Source: CF-39 sp036518215
Lineage (GTDB): Bacteria > Chloroflexota > Limnocylindria > P2-11E
NCBI GenBank assembly: GCA_036518215.1
Contig: DATDNP010000201.1
Coordinates: 25,409-89,408 of the forward strand
DNA length: 64,000 nt
Direction of reading: 5' to 3'
A program made the translations under genes and the position numbers. Shown in pieces: positions 33,146 to 42,087 of this stretch (position 1 is its first letter; the number at the start of each line of letters is the position of its first letter). Below the pieces are notes generated by a model, which was not told the DNA's origin, did not search any database, and was given only the letters and a program-made list of their open reading frames with translations.

Positions 33146-33922
33146 ATGACGCTGCAGTACGTGTACGGCATCGTCCCCGCCGCCGAGGCGAACGCCGTCG
33201 ACGGCGCGGCGATCGCCGGCCTCGATGGAGGTCGCGTGCGAACGATCGTCGAAGGCCCGTTCGCCGCGGCCACGAGCGAGGTGAGCGCGGAGGAGTACGG
33301 GAGCGCGTCGCTCAACGATCGCGTCGCGGATCTCGAGTGGCTCACGCCGCGGGCCGCGACCCATCAGGCCGTGAACATGCGTCTCCTCGACGTCGCCGGC
33401 ACCGTCCTTCCGCTCGCGTTCGGCGCGCTCTACCACGACGATGCGCGCGTCCGCGGGATGCTGCGGGAGGACCTCTCGTCGCGAAGCGCGCGCATGCGCG
33501 AGCTCGCGGGGCGCGCCGAATGGGTCGTCACGGTGTCGCGCGAGGTAAGCGCGGTCGCCGCGGCCGACGAGGACGTCCATGCGCTCGAAGAGGAGATCGC
33601 GAAGGCGACACCCGGCAAAGCGTTCCTGCTCGAGCGAAGGCGCGCGAGCGTCGCGAGCGCGGCCGGCGAGCGCGCCGACGCGGATGCCGCGCGACGCGCG
33701 CTCGCGCTCCTCACTCCGGTGAGCGAGCGGACGTATCGCGAGCCCGTGGCGCGCGGTGGCACGGATGTCGTCGTGCTCCGCGTGTCGCTCCTCGCGGCGC
33801 GCGACCGCAGCGACGCGGTGGACGGCGCGATCGCCGCGGTCCGCGAGGACCTCGCCGGCGCGGGATACCACGTGCGCGCGACGGGTCCCTGGCCGGCATA
33901 CCGCTTCGGATCGCTGCCGTGA
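33146..33922 (+). CDS. gvpL: Gas vesicle protein GvpF/GvpL, second copy
   Basis: 258 residues. Opens LQYVYGIVPAAEANAV; has HQAVNMRLLDVAGTVLPLAF and the C-terminal YHVRATGPWPAYRFGSLP (the GPWPxY motif common to the family). It diverges from the 31982 copy and has an Ala/Arg-rich middle (AAADEDVHALEEEIAKATPG). Its TGA overlaps the GTG of the next gene (GTGA). Assembly or shell-binding role by family. Confidence 0.9.
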   Translation: MTLQYVYGIVPAAEANAVDGAAIAGLDGGRVRTIVEGPFAAATSEVSAEEYGSASLNDRVADLEWLTPRAATHQAVNMRLLDVAGTVLPLAFGALYHDDARVRGMLREDLSSRSARMRELAGRAEWVVTVSREVSAVAAADEDVHALEEEIAKATPGKAFLLERRRASVASAAGERADADAARRALALLTPVSERTYREPVARGGTDVVVLRVSLLAARDRSDAVDGAIAAVREDLAGAGYHVRATGPWPAYRFGSLP

Positions 33923-34116
33923 GGGACGACGTCGCGACAACCGAGATCCCGCTCGTCGAGATCATCGACCGGCTGCTCGACCGAGGCGTCGTGCTCGCCG
34001 GCCGCGCCGTGATCTCCGTCGCAGGCGTCGATCTCATCGAGCTCCGTCTCAACGTCGTGCTCGCCTCGGTCGACGCGCTCGCGCGGAGCGATCGGCGGAT
34101 CGCGGAGCCGAGGTGA
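33919..34116 (+). CDS. gvpS: GvpA-like minor shell protein (GvpS position)
   Basis: 65 residues, GTG start overlapping the preceding stop. Contains the GvpA/J/M/S core: IPLVEIIDRLLDRGVVLAGR and AVISVAGVDLIELRLNVVLA (the helix-strand-strand-helix signature), with a short tail. It is shorter than the other two GvpA-like proteins and lacks the long C-terminal extension. Position after gvpL matches gvpS of the B. megaterium-type order. Overlaps the next gene by 4 nt. Confidence 0.85.
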   Translation: MRDDVATTEIPLVEIIDRLLDRGVVLAGRAVISVAGVDLIELRLNVVLASVDALARSDRRIAEPR

Positions 34117-34760
34117 CGCTCCTCGTCCGCGCGATCGTTCGGGCGAGCGATCTCGACCGCGTGGCCACCGACGACGACATCGTCGCGATCCGCGCGGCCG
34201 ACCTCGCCGCGCTGGCTTCGCGCATCGACGGGCCCGTGAGCGCGACCGAGAGCGCGCTGCGCGGCCACGACTCGCTCACGCGGAGCATCCACGAGCGCGT
34301 CGCCTCGCTGCCGGCTCGCTTCGGCCAGCTGTTCGAGAGCGAGGACGACGTGGTCGCGGCGATCGAAGCGCGCGCCGCGACGCTTCGCGAGGGGATCGCG
34401 ACCGTCGACGGACGCGTCGAGGTGGCGATCACGTTGCGATGGCGCGAGCTCTCGCGGCCCAGCGCGAGCGTCGACGGGTCACCCGGACATGCGTACATGG
34501 CGCAGCGCGCGGCGGATCTCGCGCTCGCACGCCGAGCGGAAGCGATCGCCGCACGCCTCGTCGACGAGATGGCATACGAGCGAGCGCATGCACGTCTCAA
34601 GACTTGCCCGCGGCCGGGGGTGGCAGCGATAGTTGCCATCTTGGTCGACCGAGACGACGTGAGCGACGTGCGCGAGCGCGTCCGCTCGTTCGGAGCCTGT
34701 TCGAGCGAAGTCACCGCCAGCGTGGACGGCGTCTTCGCTCCGTACTCGTTCGCGTCGTGA
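34113..34760 (+). CDS. Gas vesicle protein GvpF/GvpL, third copy
   Basis: 215 residues, GTG start in a GTGA overlap. GvpF/L-like but shorter: LLVRAIVRASDLDRV, SIHERVASLPARFGQLFESE (the motif matching PxxFGTLFxxE), ARLVDEMAYERAHARLKTCP, and VDGVFAPYSFAS at the end where the family has GPWPPYNF. The GPWP motif is thus degenerate, and the copy may have a specialised role. Three F/L paralogues in one operon is more than the usual one or two. Confidence 0.8.
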   Translation: MTLLVRAIVRASDLDRVATDDDIVAIRAADLAALASRIDGPVSATESALRGHDSLTRSIHERVASLPARFGQLFESEDDVVAAIEARAATLREGIATVDGRVEVAITLRWRELSRPSASVDGSPGHAYMAQRAADLALARRAEAIAARLVDEMAYERAHARLKTCPRPGVAAIVAILVDRDDVSDVRERVRSFGACSSEVTASVDGVFAPYSFAS

Positions 34761-35074
34761 CCGACCTCACGCTCGAGCTCGAGGAAGTGCGCGCGGAGCT
34801 CGCGCGGGTGAGCGCGCAGCTTCCCGAGCGTATCGACGTCGACCCGGACGACGTGGAGCGGGGCCTCGCCGGTCTCGTGCTTGGACTCGTGGAGCTGTTG
34901 CGGCAGGTGCTGGAGAAGCAGGCCGTGCGACGGATGGAGGGTGGGAGCTTGACGGATGAAGAGATCGAGCGGGTCGGCCTCGCGCTCATGAGGCTCGAGC
35001 GGAAGGTGCGCGAGCTCGCTGAGCACTTCGGCCTCACCGAGGACGACCTCCGGCTCGGGCTGGGCGCGTCATGA
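34757..35074 (+). CDS. gvpK: Gas vesicle protein GvpK
   Basis: 105 residues, GTG start overlapping the preceding stop. Shows the GvpK signature: IDVDPDDVERGLAGLVLGLV, ELLRQVLEKQAVRRMEGGSL, TDEEIERVGLALMRLERKVR and ELAEHFGLTEDDLRLGLG. Required for vesicle formation in characterised systems. It overlaps the next ATG by 4 nt. Confidence 0.95.
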   Translation: MTDLTLELEEVRAELARVSAQLPERIDVDPDDVERGLAGLVLGLVELLRQVLEKQAVRRMEGGSLTDEEIERVGLALMRLERKVRELAEHFGLTEDDLRLGLGAS

Positions 35075-35376
35075 CGCTGGATAGGCGGCTCCGCGACACG
35101 GAAACATCCGCGACCCTCGTCGACCTTCTCGATCGCGTGCTCGACAAGGGACTCGTCGTGGCCGGCGACGTGAGCATCTCGCTCGCGAACGTCGAGCTGC
35201 TCACGATCCGCATCCGCCTCCTGGTGTGCTCGATCGACAAGGCGGAGCAGATCGGACTGAACTGGTGGCGTTACGAATCACAGCTCTCGCGCCGCGACGG
35301 TGAGTCCGACGAGGTGAAGCGCCTCGAGGCGCGCATCGCCGAGCTCGAGGCGCAGCTGAAGCGAAAAGGGGGATGA
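35071..35376 (+). CDS. gvpJ: GvpA-like minor shell protein (GvpJ position)
   Basis: 101 residues. GvpA/J core: ATLVDLLDRVLDKGLVVAGD then VSISLANVELLTIRIRLLVC, and a C-terminal coiled coil (DEVKRLEARIAELEAQLKRK) absent from true GvpA. This layout fits GvpJ, which sits at vesicle tips. The ATG overlaps gvpK by 4 nt. It is 3 nt from the gvpA start. Confidence 0.88.
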   Translation: MTLDRRLRDTETSATLVDLLDRVLDKGLVVAGDVSISLANVELLTIRIRLLVCSIDKAEQIGLNWWRYESQLSRRDGESDEVKRLEARIAELEAQLKRKGG

Positions 35377-35379
35377 GAC

Positions 35380-35661
35380 ATGGCGGTCGTTGAGCGGAGC
35401 CCGGGTGGCAGCAGCCTTATCGATGTCCTCGATCGCGTGCTCGACAAGGGCATCATCATCGACGCGTGGGTGCGGGTCTCCCTCGTCGGGATCGACCTCA
35501 TCACCGTCGAAGCCCGTGTCGTCGTCGCGTCGATCGACACCTACCTTCGCTACGCGGATGCGCTCGGCCTCACGCAGGGTCGTGGGCAGAGCAGCATCGG
35601 GGCGAGCGGCGGAGGCTTGGACACAGCGACGGGCCGGTCGCGCGAGCGCGAGCGCTCGTAG
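35380..35661 (+). CDS. gvpA: Major gas vesicle structural protein GvpA
   Basis: 93 residues. Core of about 60 is canonical: LIDVLDRVLDKGIIIDAWVR, VSLVGIDLITVEARVVVASI, DTYLRYADALGLT. The DAW(V/A)RVSLVGI and EARVVVASxDTYLRYA stretches mark the rib-forming protein rather than GvpJ/S. A Gly/Ser/Arg-rich tail (about residues 68-93) extends it. In most gvp clusters gvpA comes first with its own strong promoter. Here it is last, 3 nt after gvpJ, which may limit its yield unless an internal promoter exists. Confidence 0.93.
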   Translation: MAVVERSPGGSSLIDVLDRVLDKGIIIDAWVRVSLVGIDLITVEARVVVASIDTYLRYADALGLTQGRGQSSIGASGGGLDTATGRSRERERS

Positions 35662-35670
35662 CCGCCCGCG

Positions 35671-37689
35671 ATGCGGGACGTCGTCGAGCGTCCGAGCGAT
35701 CTCATGCCGGACGCGCGCGAGACGCTCGAGCCGATGCTCGACGATCTCGTGCGCGGACTCGGGTATGAGCGCGCGCTCATCCTCGTCCACGACGAGACCG
35801 CCGGCGCGCTCCGAGGCCTGTTCGGGCTGAACGTCCGCGACGAGCAGGCACGTTCGGTCCTGCTGCCGCTCGCACGCGCGAACGATCCGTTCGTGACGGC
35901 GCTCCGCTCCGGCGTGCCACAGCTCGTCGATGACGTCGCGACGGACGACCGCCTCGACGACGCGGAGCGCAGCGCGCTCCTCGCGATGCGCATCACGCGC
36001 TGCGTCGCCGCCTCGCTCCCCGTGACGCACCGAGAGCGCACGAGCACGATCGTCCTCCTCGGTCGCGAGGGCGCCATCACCGAGGCCGACCTCGAGCGTC
36101 TCCTTCCCTTCGCGCGCCAGGCCGGTGCCGCATTCACACGAGAGCAGGACGTCGAGCTCCTCCGCCGCGCGTCCGAGTCGCACGCGATCGAGAAGGAATG
36201 GCTCTGGTGGATGCTGAACGGCGTCGACGACCCCGTCGTCGTCGCGGACGCGAAGAACGACATCCTCCACTTCAACCGCCGCGCGGAGCACCTCTTCCGC
36301 GCGTCGGATGAGGACAGCCCCGGAAAGCGGCGTGCCGTCTGGATGAACAACTTCCTCTTCACGGCGTCGCTCTCGACGTGGAGCCTCGACCGGACGAGCC
36401 GCGCCACGAGCCGCGAGGTGACGCTCGTCGACCCGATCGACGGAAGCGAGCTCATCTTCGAGGTGCTGACGGCCGCGGCGCTGAACCACCGCACCGGAGA
36501 GCGCGGCACCGTCGCGGTGCTCAAGGACGTCACGAACATCCGCCACATGACTCAGGAGCTCACGCGCAGCGCCGAGCGCATCCAGAGCGCCGACGTTGAG
36601 ATACGCGCCGAGCGCGACAGGCTCGACCTCGTCCTCCGGAGCGTGCCGAACCCGATCATCGTCGTCGACAACGACAACCAGATCATCTCGATGAACGCGG
36701 CAGCGCAGCGGCTCTTCACGCGCACCGAGGGCCGAGCACAGCACGCGCTCGCCAACGACGCGAAGTTCACATCGTTCCTCGCGGAGCTGCGCCTCGACCC
36801 GACGCGCGAGAAGCGCACCGAGCTGCTGCTCATCGATCCCCTCACCGAGGAGCGCCTCGAGATGGAGGTGACCGCGACCGAGGTCCGCGATCAGCACGGT
36901 GCCGTCGTCGCGATCGTCTCCGCGATGCAGGAGGTCGGCCGCTTGCGCGAGCTCGAGCGGCGACGGCTGCAGCAGGTGCTCTTCGAGACCGAGAAGCTCG
37001 CCGCCACCGGGCGTCTCGCGGCGTCGATCGCGCACGAGATCAACAACCCGCTCGAGGCCGTCCAGAACGCGCTCTATCTGCTCGGCACGTCGGTCGCGAA
37101 GGACGGTCAGGAGCGCGAGTACCTCGGCATCGCGCAGCGCGAGACGCAGCGGATGTCGCGGATCCTTCGACAGATGCTCGGCTTCTACAAGCCGATGACC
37201 GCCATGGGCACGCTCGACGTGAACGTGCTCGTCGACGAGGCCGAGGCGCTCGTCGCGAAGCGCATCCGACAGTCCAAGGTGACGCTGGTCCGCGAGCTCG
37301 ATCCGAACCTCCCGAAGATCCGCGCCTCCGCCGACCAGCTGAAGCAGGTGCTCCTCAACCTCTACCTCAACGCGCTCGAGGCGATGCCGAACGGCGGCAC
37401 GCTCACCGTGGTCACGCGCGGCGGCAACGATCTCGACCTGCCCTTCGATTCGGTCCGGATCGAGGTGCGCGATACGGGCACGGGCATGGACGAGCAGACG
37501 CAGGCCCGGATCTTCGAAGCCTTCTTCTCCACGAAGGAGCAACGCGGCACCGGCCTTGGCCTCTGGGTATCGCACGGCATCGTGCAGGGGCATGGCGGCA
37601 CGATGAAGGTGCGCAGCAAGCCGGGACAGGGTGCGACGTTCGTCATCGCGCTGCCCGTCGCCGGGCCGCCGGAGGTACGCGATGGCTGA
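35671..37689 (+). CDS. Soluble hybrid sensor histidine kinase (GAF, PAS, PAS, HisKA, HATPase)
   Basis: 672 residues, 9 nt after gvpA. An N-terminal GAF domain (about 15-165), a PAS at about 185-295 (WMLNGVDDPVVVADAKNDIL), a second PAS at about 320-420 (LVLRSVPNPIIVVDNDNQII), then a dimerisation/phospho-acceptor region with ASIAHEINNPLEAV (His about 452) and the ATPase domain (VLLNLYLNALEAMPNGGTL, DTGTGMDEQTQ, GTGLGLWVSH). No TM helices, so it senses a cytoplasmic signal. Its stop overlaps the next gene by 8 nt. It may control the gas vesicles. Confidence 0.92.
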   Translation: MRDVVERPSDLMPDARETLEPMLDDLVRGLGYERALILVHDETAGALRGLFGLNVRDEQARSVLLPLARANDPFVTALRSGVPQLVDDVATDDRLDDAERSALLAMRITRCVAASLPVTHRERTSTIVLLGREGAITEADLERLLPFARQAGAAFTREQDVELLRRASESHAIEKEWLWWMLNGVDDPVVVADAKNDILHFNRRAEHLFRASDEDSPGKRRAVWMNNFLFTASLSTWSLDRTSRATSREVTLVDPIDGSELIFEVLTAAALNHRTGERGTVAVLKDVTNIRHMTQELTRSAERIQSADVEIRAERDRLDLVLRSVPNPIIVVDNDNQIISMNAAAQRLFTRTEGRAQHALANDAKFTSFLAELRLDPTREKRTELLLIDPLTEERLEMEVTATEVRDQHGAVVAIVSAMQEVGRLRELERRRLQQVLFETEKLAATGRLAASIAHEINNPLEAVQNALYLLGTSVAKDGQEREYLGIAQRETQRMSRILRQMLGFYKPMTAMGTLDVNVLVDEAEALVAKRIRQSKVTLVRELDPNLPKIRASADQLKQVLLNLYLNALEAMPNGGTLTVVTRGGNDLDLPFDSVRIEVRDTGTGMDEQTQARIFEAFFSTKEQRGTGLGLWVSHGIVQGHGGTMKVRSKPGQGATFVIALPVAGPPEVRDG

Positions 37690-38842
37690 GACCTGCATCC
37701 TCGTCGTCGACGACGAGCAGAGCGTAGCGACGACGATCGAAGCGATCCTGCGGCTCGACGGCCACGACGTCGTGGCGGTCACGAGCGGCACCGAGGCGAT
37801 CCGCCTCCTCGGCGAGCGGCAATTCGACGTCGTCCTCACGGACCTACGCCTCGCCGACATGGATGGCATCGAGATCCTGAAGGAGGTGCAGCGGACGGCG
37901 CCGGAGACGGCGGCCATCATGCTCACCGGCTACGCGTCGCTCGAATCCGCCATCGCCGCGCTACGGTCGGGCGCGTACGACTACCTGCTCAAGCCCTCCG
38001 ACGTGGAGGAGCTGCGGGCGACGGTGAATCGCGCGATCGAGCGCCGGCAGCTCCGCCGACGGCTCCTCGAGCTCGAAGAGGTCGACCGGCTGAAGACGCA
38101 ATTCCTTTCGATGGTGTCGCATGAGCTCCGCACCCCGCTCACCGCCGTGAGCGGGTTCGTGCAGGTCGCGCGGCGACGCATCGCGCGCGCGCTCGAAGGG
38201 GGCGGTGCGATCGATTGGCAGCAGGAGGCGGTGCGCACCGCGGAGACGCTCGACCTCGCGCAGCGTCAGTCGCGGCGCCTCGCGCGCCTCGTCGACGAGC
38301 TGCTCGACGTGTCGCGGCTCCAGCTCGGGCGGATCGAGCTCCACCCGGCCGAGATCGACATCGTCGATGACGTGAGAGAGGTCGTCGAGCGCATGAAGCT
38401 CCTCGTGTCGACGCACGACTTCCAGTTCCGCTCGGACATCGAGCAGGGTCGCGTCATCGCCGATCGCGACCGGCTCGACCAGGTCTTCGAGAACCTCATC
38501 GGGAACGCGGTGAAGTACTCGCCGGCGGGCGGCACGATCGGCGTCATCGTCGGCGCCGTCGGCGACGACGTGCACGTCGCGATCAGCGATCAGGGGATCG
38601 GCATCTCGCGCGACGAGCTCGACCGCATCTTCAATCTCTTCTATCGCTCGCCCGATCCGCGCGCCGGGCACGTCGGCGGGCTCGGCCTTGGTCTCTACAT
38701 CAGCCGCGACATCGTGACGCGCCACGGCGGGAGACTGTGGGCGGAGAGCGATGGCGAGGGGAGCACGTTCCACGTCAGCATCCCGCTCGCGAGCACGGGC
38801 ACGACGGGCGTCACAGCCCGCGCAGGAGCGACGACAGCCTGA
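37682..38842 (+). CDS. Receiver-histidine kinase hybrid
   Basis: 386 residues. N-terminal receiver (VVDDEQ; Asp in VVLTDLRLADMDG about 53; LLKPSDVEEL) directly followed by a HisKA domain (FLSMVSHELRTPLTAVSGFV, His about 144) and ATPase domain (NLIGNAVKYSPAGG, SDQGIGISRDEL, GGLGLGLYISRDI). No DNA-binding domain, so it would relay phosphate from the preceding kinase to its own kinase core. The 3' end overlaps the convergent HTH gene by 32 nt. Confidence 0.92.
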   Translation: MAETCILVVDDEQSVATTIEAILRLDGHDVVAVTSGTEAIRLLGERQFDVVLTDLRLADMDGIEILKEVQRTAPETAAIMLTGYASLESAIAALRSGAYDYLLKPSDVEELRATVNRAIERRQLRRRLLELEEVDRLKTQFLSMVSHELRTPLTAVSGFVQVARRRIARALEGGGAIDWQQEAVRTAETLDLAQRQSRRLARLVDELLDVSRLQLGRIELHPAEIDIVDDVREVVERMKLLVSTHDFQFRSDIEQGRVIADRDRLDQVFENLIGNAVKYSPAGGTIGVIVGAVGDDVHVAISDQGIGISRDELDRIFNLFYRSPDPRAGHVGGLGLGLYISRDIVTRHGGRLWAESDGEGSTFHVSIPLASTGTTGVTARAGATTA

Positions 38843-39068
38843 CCCCGAGCCGCTTCGCGATGTGCGCGAGCGCGGGAAGCGTCGGCGTGACGCGGCCGGT
38901 CTCCATCTTCCAGACGTACTGCTTCTCGAAGTACACGCGACCGCGTCGATCCGTACCGAGCTCGGCCATGGTGAGACCCTGCTTCTGGCGCAGCGCGCGG
39001 ATGCGCTCACCCACCCGCTTCGCGAGGAGCGGCTCACCGGGCACGTCTGGGTGCACGCGCGCCGGCAT
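38811..39068 (-). CDS. XRE-type helix-turn-helix regulator
   Basis: 85 residues from the ATG at 39068. Basic HTH core: ERIRALRQKQGLTMAELGTD, then KQYVWKMETGRVTPTLPALA and HIAKRLGVRLSSLLRGL, the Cro/CI-like fold. The insert RRGRVYFEKQ between the two helices is longer than usual. Overlaps the upstream hydrolase stop by one base (TGATG). The 3' end overlaps the convergent kinase by 32 nt. Likely represses or activates its own operon. Confidence 0.85.
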   Translation of the reverse strand: MPARVHPDVPGEPLLAKRVGERIRALRQKQGLTMAELGTDRRGRVYFEKQYVWKMETGRVTPTLPALAHIAKRLGVRLSSLLRGL

Positions 39069-39694
39069 CAGAGTCCTCTCGTGACGAAGTCGACGATGGC
39101 CGTGATCGCTTCGTCGCCGTAGGGCGCCGCGAACATCCCGCGCGAGTGCTCCTTGCCGCCGAACATGAGGAGCGTCTTCGGATGTGACGCGACGGTGAAC
39201 GCGCGCAGCACGTGCTGGCCAGCACCGAGCGAATCTTCGTCGGCGCACACGAACAGCTTGCGGCCGGTGACGCGACGCGTCAGCTCGTCCGGCGTGTCCT
39301 GCACGGGCGCGGAGACGGACACGACGCACTCCACGTCCGCGTCGAAGCTCGACGCGAGGACGGCGTGGCCTCCCATCGACGCGCCGACGAGCGCGATCTC
39401 GGCCGCGCCGCGCTCCCGGAGGAGCGCCTTCGCCGCGCGCAGATCGATGACCGGCGACCACGGCGCGGGCGGTGCCCAGGCGTTCGTCGTTCCCGTCGAC
39501 CCGTCGTATCCACGAAGGTTGAGGGTGAGTGCGGGAACGCCCCGCGCCGCGAAGCGGGGCGCGATGTCGCGCCAGCCGCTCCCGTCCCAACCGGATCCGT
39601 GGACGAGGATCACCGCGCGCGAAGCGGGCAGCTCGCCATAGAGATCCGCCTGGAGCGTCTCGTCCCCGCTCGTGATCCGCACGGTGACCGCCAT
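39068..39694 (-). CDS. Alpha/beta hydrolase, dienelactone-hydrolase-like
   Basis: 208 residues, cytoplasmic. VILVHGSGWDGSGWRDIAPR (oxyanion-hole strand), LTLNLRGYDGSTG, nucleophile GASMGGHAVL (Ser about 110), acid in CADEDSLGAG and the His in FGGKEHSRGMFA near 185. Serine hydrolase with a short lid. The substrate is unknown. It starts 26 bp from the divergent transketolase-like gene and is followed by the HTH regulator in a one-base overlap. Confidence 0.88.
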   Translation of the reverse strand: MAVTVRITSGDETLQADLYGELPASRAVILVHGSGWDGSGWRDIAPRFAARGVPALTLNLRGYDGSTGTTNAWAPPAPWSPVIDLRAAKALLRERGAAEIALVGASMGGHAVLASSFDADVECVVSVSAPVQDTPDELTRRVTGRKLFVCADEDSLGAGQHVLRAFTVASHPKTLLMFGGKEHSRGMFAAPYGDEAITAIVDFVTRGL

Positions 39695-39720
39695 GCGCGA
39701 ATGGTGCTACAAACGAACGG

Positions 39721-42087
39721 ATGGCTCGCACGGTGGAGGCGGACGCCGCGCGCCTCTTCACGGACGCCCGGAGCGCCTTCCCGTTGTGGGAGGTCACGAA
39801 GGATGTCCTCGACGAATTCATCGACCTCTCGCTGAACTACCGTCAGAGCGGTCACCCGGGCGGCTCGCGTTCGAAGGTCCATCTCCTTCTCGCGCTCATG
39901 CTCACCGGCGCGATGCGCTACGACGTCCTTCGGCCGTGGCGGCCCTTCGCCGACCGCTTCGTGCTCTCCGCCGGTCACACGATCCCGCTCGTGTATTCGA
40001 CGCTCGCCGTCATGAATGAAGCGCTGCGCGCCCGGCGCGAACGAGATGGCGACCCGCGATTCGCGTTCCCCTTCGACGGCAGGTACGCGCTCACCTGGGA
40101 GGACCTTCTCCTCCTACGACGCAACAAGGGGCTTCCGGGGCACGCCGAATTCGCCGGCAAGACGCTTTTCGTGAAGGCGAACACGGGGCCGTCGGGACAC
40201 GGCATGCCGCCGTCGGTCGGTCAGGCGGCCGCGCTGAAGCTGGCGGGCTGCGAAGAGGTGAAGGTCTTCGTCGTCGAGGGCGAGGGCGGCCTCACGCCCG
40301 GGGCGTCGCACGAATCCAAGAACTCGGCCTGGGGGCTCGGGCTCTCGAACCTCGTGTTCCTCGTGGACTGGAATGACTTCGGCATCGACGAGAACGCGCT
40401 CTCGACGGTCGTCCACGGCAGCCCCGTCGACTGGTTCGAGCCATATGGGTGGCGCGTCCTCGGCACGGAGCACGGTATGGAGTGGGAGGACGTGACCCGC
40501 ATCGTCACGGAGGTCGCGCGCGGCGAGAATCCCACGAAGGTCCCCAGCATGGCGTGGTTCAAGACTCGCAAGGGACGCGGCTACGCGAAGTACGACTACA
40601 AGTCACACGGCTCGCCGCACGCGATGAACAGCGAGCCGTTCTGGGGGCTGCGCAAGGAATTCATGAACAAGTACGGCGTCGAGTACGAAGGCGTCGACCA
40701 GAACGCGCCCGCCGATCCCGCCGCGACGGCGGCGCAGGCGCGCCGCAACTTCGCGATCGCGGCGTCCGCGCTCCGCAAGCGGATGGACGTCGTCGAGTAC
40801 CTCTCGGACCGGCTCGTCGAGATCGGCGAGACCGTGCCCGACCGTGTCGCGTCGTTCACGCTCGGCGGCCGCGGCGCGGGGCTGTTCTCCGACGAGCGCC
40901 TCTTCGACTTCGAGCACTACCCGGCGGGGATGTGGGCGAAGCCGGGCGAGAAGAAGCCGAACCGCGCCGCGCTCGGCACCTGGGGCGCGTGGGTGAACTC
41001 GTTCGCGAAGAAGGAGTACGGGCGTCCGCTCGTCATCGCGATGTCCGCGGACCTCGCTGAGTCGACGAACATCGCGGGCTTCATGAAGGGCTTCGAGGAC
41101 ATGGAGGGCTGGGGCTGGTACCAGCGGGACGCGAACCCGCGCGGCACGCTCCTTCCGCAGCAGATCACGGAGTTCACGAACGCGGGCATCGCGTGCGGCA
41201 TCGCGAGCGTGAACCTCGCCGACGATCCGTTCGGCGATTACAACGGCCTCTGGGGCGCATGCTCGACGTACGGCTCGTTCTCCTATCTGAAGTACGGCGA
41301 GATGCGGCTCTTCAGCCAGCTCGCGCAGGACTGCGACCTGAGGGTCGGCAAGGTCATTTGGGTCGCGGGGCATTCCGGTCCCGAGACCGCCGAGGACTCG
41401 CGCACGCACTTCGGCATCTTCGAGACGGGCGTGACGCAGCTCTTCCCCGACGGCGCCGTCGTCGACGTGCATCCGTGGGAGCACAACGAGGTCCCGGTCG
41501 TGCTCGCGGCCGCGCTCCGGCAAAAGGCGCCGATCGTCGCGATCCACCTCACGCGGCCCGCGGTCGATATCCCCGATCGTGCGGCGCTCGGCATGCCGTC
41601 GCACTTCGCCGCGGCGCGCGGCGCGTACGTGATGCGCGCGTACGCGCCAGGGCAGCCGAAGATGGGCACGGTGTTCGTGCAGGGGACGTCGACGACCGCG
41701 AACGTCGTGAAGATCCTCCCGAAGCTCGCCGAGCGCGGCCTCAACGTGAAGATCGTCGCAGCGATCAGCCCGCAGCTCTTCGCGCTGCAGGACGCGACCT
41801 ACCGCGAGAGCGTCGCTTCCGACGCCGATCGCATCGACGCGATGGTGATCAGCAACCGCGCGCGCCGCGTCATGAGCGACTGGATCGCGCATCCCATCGT
41901 CGCCGAGTACTCGCTCACGTCCGACTGGGACGATCGCTGGCGGACCGGCGGCTCGGTGGACGAAGTCGTCGCCGAGGCACACCTCGATCCGGAGCACCTC
42001 CTCGCGGGGATCGAGCGCTTCTGCCGGGAGCGCGCGGAGCGCTTGCGCCGCCTGCGTGGCGCGATCGAGGCCGCGGAGCGCGGCTAG
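39721..42087 (+). CDS. Transketolase-like ThDP enzyme, long variant
   Basis: 788 residues, over 100 longer than classical transketolase. ThDP fold: NYRQSGHPGGSRSKVHLL, RFVLSAGHTIPLVYS, NTGPSGHGMPPSVGQAAALK, then the ThDP-metal motif as EGEGGLTPGASHES where transketolases have GDG; it continues FLVDWNDFGID. The second half has MSADLAESTNI, a probable catalytic Glu in ITEFTNAGIACG, and THFGIFETGVTQLFP. The extra length lies between the domains and at the end. The donor and acceptor sugars are not deducible. It ends in TAGCTA against the convergent MEDS gene. Confidence 0.85.
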   Translation: MARTVEADAARLFTDARSAFPLWEVTKDVLDEFIDLSLNYRQSGHPGGSRSKVHLLLALMLTGAMRYDVLRPWRPFADRFVLSAGHTIPLVYSTLAVMNEALRARRERDGDPRFAFPFDGRYALTWEDLLLLRRNKGLPGHAEFAGKTLFVKANTGPSGHGMPPSVGQAAALKLAGCEEVKVFVVEGEGGLTPGASHESKNSAWGLGLSNLVFLVDWNDFGIDENALSTVVHGSPVDWFEPYGWRVLGTEHGMEWEDVTRIVTEVARGENPTKVPSMAWFKTRKGRGYAKYDYKSHGSPHAMNSEPFWGLRKEFMNKYGVEYEGVDQNAPADPAATAAQARRNFAIAASALRKRMDVVEYLSDRLVEIGETVPDRVASFTLGGRGAGLFSDERLFDFEHYPAGMWAKPGEKKPNRAALGTWGAWVNSFAKKEYGRPLVIAMSADLAESTNIAGFMKGFEDMEGWGWYQRDANPRGTLLPQQITEFTNAGIACGIASVNLADDPFGDYNGLWGACSTYGSFSYLKYGEMRLFSQLAQDCDLRVGKVIWVAGHSGPETAEDSRTHFGIFETGVTQLFPDGAVVDVHPWEHNEVPVVLAAALRQKAPIVAIHLTRPAVDIPDRAALGMPSHFAAARGAYVMRAYAPGQPKMGTVFVQGTSTTANVVKILPKLAERGLNVKIVAAISPQLFALQDATYRESVASDADRIDAMVISNRARRVMSDWIAHPIVAEYSLTSDWDDRWRTGGSVDEVVAEAHLDPEHLLAGIERFCRERAERLRRLRGAIEAAERG

